DNA of 57,672 nt. Origin: Proteobacteria bacterium HN_bin10 (GTDB lineage Bacteria; Pseudomonadota; Alphaproteobacteria; Caulobacterales; Aquidulcibacteraceae). The notes under the pieces were generated by a model. It saw only the letters and a list, made by a program, of their open reading frames with translations. It was not told the origin of the DNA and made no database searches. This document shows, piece after piece, positions 33,520-40,687 of the stretch (within the stretch, counting starts at the first letter, position 1; each line of letters opens with the position of its first letter). Location of the stretch: assembly GCA_002083515.1 (NCBI GenBank), contig LWDN01000069.1, positions 195 through 57,866 of the forward strand. The letters run 5' to 3'. Both the position numbers and the translations under genes were made by a program.

Positions 33520-34212
33520 TTCGCTCCCCCTAAAGCGCCCGTCGCCTTCTTCGGTGACGAGCACGACGTTGGGATTTTCCGGCGCCTGATCTTCGAACAG
33601 GCCGATGTCGAGATCGGCCTGCGGCGCCTGCGGCTTCAGCGGCGCAGCGACGCGCTCGGCCAGTTCGATGCGTTCGACCGGCGTCAGCGGCGCTGCGATC
33701 CCCGGCGCATGCATCGGCCGCCAGAAGGTGAGCTGCAGCGCGAACTTGCCTTCGCGCTCGACGATTTCGCCGAGGCCGCTTCTCACCGCCTCGCCCCAGC
33801 GTTTCATCAGCTGCTTGTGATCGACATAAAGATTGCTCAGCACTTCGCTCGCCAGTTCCGCAGGCCCACCCAGAAGCGCGCGCGCCTCCTCCGGCGTGCG
33901 TGCGCGCCCAAGCGGTTTCTTGGCGGCGGCGTTGGCCGTGCGCGCCACCGGCGCCGGCGGGGCAGGGCGCCAATAGCGCATGGTCACGCGCCAGGCGCCC
34001 TCGCGCCAGATCAGCTCATAGAGCCCCGTGCCGTAAAGATCGGGCACCGCCGCCTCTGCCGCTGCGGGCGTCTCGAACGGCGTCGGCAGTTCTTCCACGG
34101 CCAGAAACACCGGGCCGCCCGCCAAACTGGTGGCCTCGTCTTCTGTCCGCACCCGCGGCGCAGCATTGTCGCGCGCCGCGGCGAGGTTCGCCGCTAGGGG
34201 GAAACTGCTCAT
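33517..34212 (-). CDS. Uncharacterised protein with an internal tandem duplication
   Basis: About 231 residues from the ATG at 34212 (MSSFPLAANLAAAR); an in-frame ATG at 34254 is an alternative. Two copies of a ~70-residue unit are visible. The first starts RVRTEDEATSLAGGPVFLAV and ends LYELIWREGAWRVTMRYWRP; the second starts RARTPEEARALLGGPAELAS and ends LGEIVEREGKFALQLTFWRP. Shared positions include the RT..EA..L.GGP..LA start and REG...(F/Y)WRP..AP end. No signal peptide, membrane segment or catalytic motif is seen. The C-terminal 40 residues are acidic (LDIGLFEDQAPEN). The family is unrecognised; the duplicated fold is probably a binding domain. It is divergent from the S8 protease. Confidence 0.78.
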   Translation of the reverse strand: MSSFPLAANLAAARDNAAPRVRTEDEATSLAGGPVFLAVEELPTPFETPAAAEAAVPDLYGTGLYELIWREGAWRVTMRYWRPAPPAPVARTANAAAKKPLGRARTPEEARALLGGPAELASEVLSNLYVDHKQLMKRWGEAVRSGLGEIVEREGKFALQLTFWRPMHAPGIAAPLTPVERIELAERVAAPLKPQAPQADLDIGLFEDQAPENPNVVLVTEEGDGRFRGSE

Positions 34213-34321
34213 CTTTCCGGGCTTTGGCCCTTCTCCACGGACGGCCACCGACATCGCCTTGTCATCGGAGGCCGCCAAGCTACCCTTCCTTCTCTTAGAA
34301 TTCAGGTGGGGAGTTCAAGCG

Positions 34322-36325
34322 ATGACGCAACGCCGGTGGACACTGGCCGCTTTGGCGCTCGCGCCGATCCTGGCGTTGGGCGCCTGCGATCAGCTCGGCG
34401 ATGCGTGGGAGCGCATCACCGGTCGCGGCGGTGTCGAGGGCCCGGGGCCCGCGCCGCTCGATGACGTGCCGCTCGATGCGCGCGCGCTTTCCGGCGCTGT
34501 GCGGGCGCAGGCCGATATCGCCGCTTTGCTGGCGCCCGATCCGGTGCTGATCGCGCCGGGCCAAATCTTGGTCGGCGCCCGCGTCGAGCAGGAATTGGCG
34601 GAGACGGCGAGCGAAATGGGATTGGCGTCGAACTTCGCCCGCGCGTTGCGCGCCGGAGGCATCGAAGCGCTCGAACAATTGCCCGAGAACATCGCCGAGC
34701 AGGTGCGCACGCGCGCTGAAGCGGAAGCGTCTCAAGCGGCGAGCGAGGCCGCGCAAGACGCGCTGCGCCGGCTTGGCGTCAACGGCGAGATCCGCGTGCG
34801 CCCGGGCGGTATGGTGACGATCGACCTGACATCCGGCGTCAGCCCCACGGCCTACGGACGCAAGCAGGGTGGCGCAGCGGAAGACGATCTACCTGACGCT
34901 ATCGAATGGAGCTCGGCCGATCGTTGCCCGCGGATCGTCAGTCAAGGTCAACTCGAGAGCGACATCGGGCTGGCGACGCGCTGCGCCATCCAACGGCTCG
35001 CGTCGTCGCGTCAATTCGACTATGTCGAGCCGAACTACATCGCGCTGAGCGGCTTCAGCCTGCCGCCGCGCCGCGATCAGCCGACGCAGCGCCCGCCGCA
35101 ACAACAACCATCGCAGCCGACCACGCAACCCAGCCAGCCGGCGCCGACAACGCCAACGCAGCCCGCGCGTGTCGGCGGCGCGCCCAACGATCCGCTCTTC
35201 GCGCTGCAATGGCATTACCGCGCCAGCAGCGGCGAGAACGTCTCGCCCGGCGGCGCCGGCTTCATCAGTTTTTGGGAGGCGCAGCAACTGGGCTCGCGCA
35301 ATGTGCGCGTTGCTGTGCTCGACACCGGGCTCGATCTTTCGCATCCTGACATGCGCGCCGCCGCCAATGTCGGCGCCGGCGTCGATCTCATCAACAATCC
35401 CGAACGCGGCGGCGATAGCGACGGCGTCGACGCCGATCCCAACGATGCCGGCGATCGCTGCGGCGCGGCGGCGGAAAACTCCTATCACGGCACGCATGTG
35501 GCCGGCACGATCGGCGCGGCGGCGACCAACGATCGCGTCGGCGTCGCCGGCGGTGCCTGGGATGTCACCGTCATTCCGGTGCGCGTGCTGGGCCGCTGCG
35601 GCGGCGAACTGGCCGACATCGTCTCCGGCATACGCTGGGCCGCGGGCATCGCGCCGGCGGTGAGCGCAGGCGGCCAGCAGATCGCCAACCGCACGCAGGC
35701 CGACATCATCAATATGAGCCTCACCATTCCGGCGCCGTGCCCGGCCTCGATGCAGGCGGCGATCGATGCGGCGGCGGCGCGCAACGTCGTAGTCGTGGTT
35801 GCGGCCGGCAACAAAGCCAATCGCGCTTCGCTGTTCGCGCCGGCCAACTGCAACAATGTCGTGGTCGTCGGCGCCAACGACGCGCGCGGCGGCCTGGCGT
35901 TCTATTCGAACTTCGGCCCGGAAGTGGATCTCTTGGCCCCGGGCGGCGACGTCTTCGCCGACAGCGACAATGACGGGCGCCCCGACGGCGTGCTGTCGAC
36001 GCGCGCCACCGCGAGCGGCTGCTACGATCCGCTCAACTCCAACTCGACCGAGCGCTGCTATTATTCGTTCCTGCAGGGCACTTCGATGGCGGCGCCGCAC
36101 GTCTCGGCGGCGCTGGCGCTCTTGGCTGCGCAAACGGGTTTGCGCGGGCGGGCATTGGAGGACGCGTTGTTTGTCCGCGCGATCGCGCCGCATGCCGAGA
36201 ATTTCGGCCAGATCGAGTGCGCGCGTTCGGCCAATGCGACCCCGATCGCCGCCGGCTCGCCCACGTGCGCGCGTCCGAGCGGGCGCGGGCGCCTCGATCT
36301 CTCGCGCGCGGCGCAAACGCGGTAA
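34322..36325 (+). CDS. S8-family (subtilisin-like) serine protease lipoprotein
   Basis: 667 residues from the ATG at 34322 (RBS GGTGGGGAG), which opens a lipoprotein signal with lipobox LGAC (ALALAPILALGAC). An N-terminal propeptide-like region (about 40-245) includes PNYIALSGF at the join. A Q/P/T-rich linker (about 255-285) follows, then the catalytic domain: Asp334 in VAVLDTGLDLSHPDM, His389 in HGTHVAGT and Ser588 in GTSMAAPHVSAALALL. The domain is complete. It would be anchored in the outer or inner membrane and cleave proteins at the surface or in the periplasm. Its C-terminus ends in RGRLDLSRAAQTR. Confidence 0.95.
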   Translation: MTQRRWTLAALALAPILALGACDQLGDAWERITGRGGVEGPGPAPLDDVPLDARALSGAVRAQADIAALLAPDPVLIAPGQILVGARVEQELAETASEMGLASNFARALRAGGIEALEQLPENIAEQVRTRAEAEASQAASEAAQDALRRLGVNGEIRVRPGGMVTIDLTSGVSPTAYGRKQGGAAEDDLPDAIEWSSADRCPRIVSQGQLESDIGLATRCAIQRLASSRQFDYVEPNYIALSGFSLPPRRDQPTQRPPQQQPSQPTTQPSQPAPTTPTQPARVGGAPNDPLFALQWHYRASSGENVSPGGAGFISFWEAQQLGSRNVRVAVLDTGLDLSHPDMRAAANVGAGVDLINNPERGGDSDGVDADPNDAGDRCGAAAENSYHGTHVAGTIGAAATNDRVGVAGGAWDVTVIPVRVLGRCGGELADIVSGIRWAAGIAPAVSAGGQQIANRTQADIINMSLTIPAPCPASMQAAIDAAAARNVVVVVAAGNKANRASLFAPANCNNVVVVGANDARGGLAFYSNFGPEVDLLAPGGDVFADSDNDGRPDGVLSTRATASGCYDPLNSNSTERCYYSFLQGTSMAAPHVSAALALLAAQTGLRGRALEDALFVRAIAPHAENFGQIECARSANATPIAAGSPTCARPSGRGRLDLSRAAQTR

Positions 36326-36331
36326 GCCAAC

Positions 36332-36466
36332 GGAGCGCGGACGTCCTCGTCCGCATAGGGCTGCTTGGAGGTTGGAGCGCGCGGCGCCGCCGCGCCTGCG
36401 TCGCCGGAGGCGACGCGCTCCAGTTTGGATGGACTTGTGCGGTGCGGGCGAGGGCGCCCGCGCTCC
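36332..36466. repeat. Nested palindromic element downstream of the S8 protease
   Basis: The outer arms GGAGCGCGGACGTCCTCG... (36332-36356) and ...CGAGGGCGCCCGCGCTCC (36442-36466) match at about 21 of 24 positions. Inside lies a second element with TGGAGCGC/GCGCTCCA ends (about 36373-36422) and its own two hairpins, including GTCGCC-GGA-GGCGAC. This Russian-doll structure is shared with 54763-54909, and the outer left arm matches the 54-bp element in asnB. Confidence 0.8.
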
Positions 36467-36565
36467 GTGTCCGCACAAAGGGGCATAATGTAGCAAGCCG
36501 CCAGGGCGGCGACCGTTGCCAAGCCAAGGCGAAGCATTCATAGCCGCTTCATCGCGGAGCGTTTC

Positions 36566-37561
36566 ATGAGCAATGATCTGGTCGTCGTGTTCGGCGGGTC
36601 CGGTTTTATCGGCAAGCAGGTGGTGCGCGCCCTGGCCAAGGCCGGCTATCGCGTACGCGTGCCGATGCGCCGGCCGCATCTTGGCAACGAGTTGCGGGTG
36701 CTAGGCGATGTCGGCCAGATTCAGCTGGTGCAGGCCAACGTGCGCTTCCCCGAGTCGGTGGACGCGGCGCTGGAAGACGCCGATGCGGTCGTCAATCTCG
36801 TCGCCGTGATGTACGAGAGCGGTCGGCAGAATTTCGAGACGCTGCACGTCGAGGCGGCGCGCGCCATAGCCGAGGCCGCCGCCAAACGCGGCATCAAGCC
36901 CGTGGTCCACATGTCGGCCTTGGGCGCGGCCCCGAAAGGCGCGCGTTACGCCCGCAGCAAGTATGCCGGCGAACGCGCCGTGCTCGACGCGGCGCCGAGC
37001 GCGACCATCCTGCGTCCCTCCGTTGTGTTCGGTCCGGAGGACAAGTTCTTCAACCGCTTCGCCTCAATGGCGCGCAATCCGCTGCTGGAGGGCATGCTCG
37101 GCACGATGCCGCTGATCGGCGGCGGCAAGACCAAGTTTCAGCCGGTCTTCGTCGGCGATGTGGCCGATGCGGTGGTCGCCGCGATCGGTAAACCGGAAGC
37201 GCGTGGCCGCGTTTATGAACTTGGCGGCCCGCGGGTCTATTCGTTCAAGCAATTGCTAGAGTATGTTTGCGAAGAAACCGACCGCCACCCGCCGCTGGCG
37301 CCGCTGCCTTTCGTTCTGGCGCACCCTATCGGCCTGCTGACCAATTGGGTGTTCAAGCTCATTCCGTTCGCCGATCCGCCGCTCACCGGCGATCAGGTGA
37401 CGCTGCTGAAGCGCGATAATGTCGTCGGCCTCGATTCAAACGCCGGCACGATCCAGGATTTGGGCGTGACGCAACTCGAAAGCGTCGAGGCGATCGCGCC
37501 GTCTTATTTGTGGCGGTTCCGTCCGTACGGCCAGTTCCAAACCCGGCAGAACGCGGCGTGA
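36566..37561 (+). CDS. NDUFA9-type NAD(P)-binding protein (complex I-associated, atypical SDR)
   Basis: 331 residues. The N-terminal Rossmann motif is VVVFGGSGFIGKQVVRALAK, then RVRVPMRRPHLGNELRVLGD and NLVAVMYESGRQNFETLHVE. VVHMSALGAAPKGARYARSK carries the catalytic-type Ser and Tyr region, and ATILRPSVVFGPEDKFFNRF is the NDUFA9 signature. Bacterial members are peripherally linked to complex I or act as oxidoreductases at the membrane. A start-site RBS (GCGGAGCG) is present. The surrounding genes give no operon clue. Confidence 0.9.
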   Translation: MSNDLVVVFGGSGFIGKQVVRALAKAGYRVRVPMRRPHLGNELRVLGDVGQIQLVQANVRFPESVDAALEDADAVVNLVAVMYESGRQNFETLHVEAARAIAEAAAKRGIKPVVHMSALGAAPKGARYARSKYAGERAVLDAAPSATILRPSVVFGPEDKFFNRFASMARNPLLEGMLGTMPLIGGGKTKFQPVFVGDVADAVVAAIGKPEARGRVYELGGPRVYSFKQLLEYVCEETDRHPPLAPLPFVLAHPIGLLTNWVFKLIPFADPPLTGDQVTLLKRDNVVGLDSNAGTIQDLGVTQLESVEAIAPSYLWRFRPYGQFQTRQNAA

Positions 37562-37575
37562 GGATTGAGCGAACT

Positions 37576-37890
37576 CTATTCGAGCAGCACAAACAGGGCG
37601 CCATCTCTGAGGCGCTTGAGTGCTTGCTCCAAGAGTGGCTCGAGTTTTGACAATAGAATGGCGGTCGAGAGATTGCCGAAGGCGAGGCGCACCGTGCTGA
37701 GCGATGGTGCGGCGTCGAAGTCGGCATCTTGCGTAGCTATGGTGAAGCCGCCGTCGCGCGCCGCAGCGGCGATATCGGCGTCGCTGCGGCCGAGCAAGCC
37801 AAGGTCTTTCGCATGAACGGCGTCGTGGCCGCGATCGCGAAGCCAAGCGGCAAGTCGCGGCGGCAAATTCTCATCGACCAGAAACTTCAT
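37576..37890 (-). CDS. DUF5615 PIN-like protein (putative toxin)
   Basis: A 104-residue PIN-like protein with the DUF5615 start MKFLVDENLPPRLAAWLRDR, then HDAVHAKDLGL and FTIATQDADF. The acidic residues D6, E7 and the DADF pair fit a PIN-type metal site. It forms a pair with the DUF433 gene upstream, overlapping by 4 bases (ATGA), the standard arrangement proposed as a toxin-antitoxin or RNA-processing module. Nuclease activity is inferred from the fold. Confidence 0.87.
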   Translation of the reverse strand: MKFLVDENLPPRLAAWLRDRGHDAVHAKDLGLLGRSDADIAAAARDGGFTIATQDADFDAAPSLSTVRLAFGNLSTAILLSKLEPLLEQALKRLRDGALFVLLE

Positions 37891-38111
37891 TCAGCGGCAA
37901 CTGGGGCCGCATCCACTGTGGCCGCGGCAAACTCCAGCGCGGCGCGCACATCGGCCTCGGAGACGTAGGGATATTCTTGGGCGATGTCAGCCGGGGACAT
38001 GCCGGTCGCTAGCCAGCCCAGGATGTTTGACACGCGAATGCGCGTGCCCTCGATGCGCGGGTGTCCGCTGCACGTGTCTGGGTCGGCCACGATCCGGTTC
38101 GCCAACTTCAT
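37887..38111 (-). CDS. DUF433-domain antitoxin
   Basis: A 74-residue protein with the DUF433 pattern IVADPDTCSGHPRIEGTRIR, then ILGWLATGMSPADIAQEYPY and VSEADVRAALEFAA. The domain is a helix-turn-helix that probably binds DNA and the PIN-like partner. The ATG at 38111 is preferred; a GTG three codons upstream is also possible. It overlaps the DUF5615 gene by 4 bases. Confidence 0.87.
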   Translation of the reverse strand: MKLANRIVADPDTCSGHPRIEGTRIRVSNILGWLATGMSPADIAQEYPYVSEADVRAALEFAAATVDAAPVAAE

Positions 38112-38175
38112 AACGGGCACAGTATCATATTGGGCATCTTGGAGAAAGACGCTTCAGTTCGAAGTCCGTCCGCCT

Positions 38176-38985
38176 CTACAACCAACCTAGCGCCAATACG
38201 CCGAGCAGCACGGCGCCGGCGGCGATGCGATACCAGGCGAACGGTCCGAAGCCGACCTTGGTCACGAAGTCGAGGAACGGCTTCACCACCAGCGCGGCGG
38301 AGAGAAAGGCGAACACGAATCCGACCGCGATCTCGGCGACGCGGTCGGGCGTGATGTGATCTTTCACCTCGATGAAATCGAGAATGAAGGCGGCGGTCAT
38401 GGTCGGCATCGCGAGGAAGAACGAAAACTCCGCCGCCGCGCGGCGGTCGAGACCAAGAGCCAAGCCGCCGAAAATGGTGGCGCCCGAGCGCGACACGCCG
38501 GGAATCAGCGCCAAAGCCTGAAAGGCGCCGACGCCGACGGCGCGCCAGATCGGCGTTTCGGCGGCGTCCTTCACCTCGATTTTCGGCGGCCATTTCTCGA
38601 TCGCCAGCATGGCGAAGCCGCCGAGGATCAAAGCCCAGGCGATGATGTCGAGACGCAGATAGAGCTCGTTGCGTACGTAGGAATTGGCGACCAGACCGAC
38701 GAAGGCCGCCGGCAGGAACGCCAGGAACAGCATCAGCGCGAAGCGGCGCGCCTCGGGCTTGGTCGGCAGGCCAAGGATCACGTCGATGATGCGCTGACGG
38801 TAGAGCCACATCACCGCCAGGATCGAGCCGAGCTGGATCATCACGGTGAAGACGCCGCCCGGATCGTCATAGCCGATGGCGCGCCCGAAGATCAGCAGAT
38901 GGCCGGTCGAGGAGACCGGCAGGAACTCGGTCAGTCCTTGCAGGATGCCCAGCAGCGCCGCGCGCAGAAGATCGAGAAGGTCCAA
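38176..38985 (-). CDS. uppP: Undecaprenyl-diphosphatase
   Basis: A 269-residue inner-membrane enzyme that recycles the peptidoglycan carrier lipid by dephosphorylating undecaprenyl diphosphate; overexpression gives bacitracin resistance. The motifs are LQGLTEFLPVSSTGHLLIFG and LIPGVSRSGATIFGGLALGL with the conserved Glu, Ser and Arg, plus about eight membrane spans. The start is a TTG at 38985 (MDLLDLLRAALLG...); no ATG or GTG is available in frame before the conserved region, and GGGGGCGC precedes it. The rare start may lower expression. Confidence 0.95.
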   Translation of the reverse strand: MDLLDLLRAALLGILQGLTEFLPVSSTGHLLIFGRAIGYDDPGGVFTVMIQLGSILAVMWLYRQRIIDVILGLPTKPEARRFALMLFLAFLPAAFVGLVANSYVRNELYLRLDIIAWALILGGFAMLAIEKWPPKIEVKDAAETPIWRAVGVGAFQALALIPGVSRSGATIFGGLALGLDRRAAAEFSFFLAMPTMTAAFILDFIEVKDHITPDRVAEIAVGFVFAFLSAALVVKPFLDFVTKVGFGPFAWYRIAAGAVLLGVLALGWL

Positions 38986-39137
38986 GAGCGCCCCCGTTGT
39001 GGCCCGACCATGGAGTGCGTCGCCCTTGGCTCAAAGGGCTGGCGCGCAGAGTGACGCGCCCAGCCTTGGTTGCACCTGCGAAGAATCTTGCCATAACAGA
39101 ATAATCTTCCCGTGAAGCGCCGAGAGGAGGGGCGTTC

Positions 39138-40550
39138 GTGGCTGAACGCATGCAGAAATTTGTCTCGCTGGGGCAAAACATGCCTCAGAAGCGCGCCGCC
39201 GAGGCGCGCGCGGGCGATTTTCACGAAATCCATGCCGAATTCATTGCCGAGAAGGCCGCCGAGCAGGCGGCGCGCTGCGCTCAGTGCGGTGTGCCGTTCT
39301 GTCAGACCCATTGTCCGCTGCAGAACAATATCCCCGATTGGCTGCGTCTGACCGCCGAGGGGAGATTGCGCGAGGCTTACGAGACCGCCGCCGCCACCAA
39401 TCCGATGCCGGAAGTGTGCGGCCGCATCTGCCCGCAGGATCGCCTCTGCGAAGGCGCGTGCGTGATCGAGCAAAGCCGCCACGGTGCGGTGACCATCGGC
39501 GCGGTCGAAAAATATCTTACCGAGACGGCGTGGCGCGAAGGCTGGGTGGCGCCGCTCGCGCCGCGCATGGAGCGGCCCGAGAGCATTGGCATTGTCGGCG
39601 CCGGGCCCGCGGGCCTCGCCGCCGCCGAGCGCCTGCGCCAGCGCGGCTATCGGGTCACGGTCTACGATCGCCACGACCGCATCGGCGGTCTGCTGATCTA
39701 CGGCATCCCGAACTTCAAACTCGAAAAGGATGTCGTGCAGCGCCGCGCGCAGCGCCTGATCGACGGTGGCGTCAGGTTCGAATTGAATTGCAATGTCGGC
39801 GAGACCGTCAGCTTCGCCGATCTGCGCGCCAAGCACGATGCGGTGTTGATCGCCACTGGCGTTTACAAGGCAAAGCCGCTCAACGCGCCGAACGAGCGCG
39901 GTGTCGTCAAGGCGCTGGATTATCTCATCGCCGCCAACCGCGTCGGCCTCGGCGATCACGTGCCGGATTTCGCCAGTGGCGCGCTCGACGCCAAGGGCAG
40001 ACGCGTTGTCGTCATCGGCGGCGGCGACACCGCGATGGATTGCGTGCGCACCGCGCGCCGCCAAGGCGCCGCGAGCGTCACCTGCCTCTATCGGCGCGAC
40101 CGCGCCAACATGCCGGGTTCGCAGCGCGAGGTGACGCACGCCGAGGAAGAGGGCATCGTCTTCGATTGGCTCGCGGCGCCGAAATCGGTGCGCGCCGGCA
40201 AATCGCCGGCGGTGAAGGCGGTGCGCATGCAGCTCGGCCAAGCCGATGAGAGCGGACGCCAGACGCCGCAAGAGCAGCCGGGCAGCAGTTACGAAGTGCC
40301 GGGCGATCTCATCATCGCCGCGCTTGGCTTCGACGCGGAAGATTTGAGCGATTGGGGCGTCGATCTCACGCGCTGGGGCACGGTGAAGGCCGATCCGCTC
40401 AGCTTCGCGACCAGCGCGCCGGGCGTCTACGCAGCCGGCGACATCGTCCGCGGCGCCTCTTTGGTGGTGTGGGCGATCCGCGAAGGCCGCGATGCGGCCG
40501 ATGCAATGCATGCGTACATTCAGTCGTGCGCGAAGGTGGCGGCGGAATGA
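39138..40550 (+). CDS. gltD: Glutamate synthase (NADPH) small subunit
   Basis: 470 residues. GltD passes electrons from NADPH via FAD and two 4Fe-4S clusters to GltB for glutamate formation from glutamine and 2-oxoglutarate. Cysteine clusters are seen in ARCAQCGVPFCQTHCPLQNN and EVCGRICPQDRLCEGACVIE. FAD binding is GIVGAGPAGLAAAERLRQRG, and NADPH binding is VVVIGGGDTAMDCVRTARRQ. The start GTG at 39138 has a strong GAGGAGGGG RBS. gltB follows after a repeat-filled gap of about 130 bases. Confidence 0.97.
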   Translation: MAERMQKFVSLGQNMPQKRAAEARAGDFHEIHAEFIAEKAAEQAARCAQCGVPFCQTHCPLQNNIPDWLRLTAEGRLREAYETAAATNPMPEVCGRICPQDRLCEGACVIEQSRHGAVTIGAVEKYLTETAWREGWVAPLAPRMERPESIGIVGAGPAGLAAAERLRQRGYRVTVYDRHDRIGGLLIYGIPNFKLEKDVVQRRAQRLIDGGVRFELNCNVGETVSFADLRAKHDAVLIATGVYKAKPLNAPNERGVVKALDYLIAANRVGLGDHVPDFASGALDAKGRRVVVIGGGDTAMDCVRTARRQGAASVTCLYRRDRANMPGSQREVTHAEEEGIVFDWLAAPKSVRAGKSPAVKAVRMQLGQADESGRQTPQEQPGSSYEVPGDLIIAALGFDAEDLSDWGVDLTRWGTVKADPLSFATSAPGVYAAGDIVRGASLVVWAIREGRDAADAMHAYIQSCAKVAAE

Positions 40551-40566
40551 AGCTCCGCCCTCAACC

Positions 40567-40687
40567 ACCCATCTCCGGATGCGCGCAGCGCAGTCCGGGG
40601 CCTATAAACACTTCTGCATCGTGGTTACGCGCAGACAGCCGTGTTTATGGGTCCCGGACTTTGCCTTTGGCAAATCCGGGAATGGGT
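40567..40687. repeat. Palindromic repeat that supplies the gltB start codon
   Basis: The ends ACCCATCTCCGGAT (40567) and ATCCGGGAATGGGT (to 40687) are near-perfect inverse complements. Inner arms GTCCGGGGCCTATAAACAC and GTGTTTATGGGTCCCGGAC pair with two mismatches. The ATG of gltB at 40682 lies in the right terminal arm. A short version of this family is at 5045-5081. Confidence 0.85.

Noticed and set aside
34213..34278. Longer start (TTG at 34278) for the duplicated-domain protein
   Set aside because: Poor RBS and it runs into the promoter area of the divergent protease; later ATGs are better.
36326..36560. Possible CRISPR-like repeat cluster after the S8 protease
   Set aside because: The repeats are palindromes of varying length and orientation without regular spacers; no cas genes are in the window.
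38108..38809. 233-codon minus-strand frame overlapping uppP
   Set aside because: Another frame of the uppP gene, with Arg-rich shadow composition.
40352..40681. N-terminal extension of gltB upstream of 40682
   Set aside because: It overlaps gltD and a repeat in another frame and shows no family similarity.
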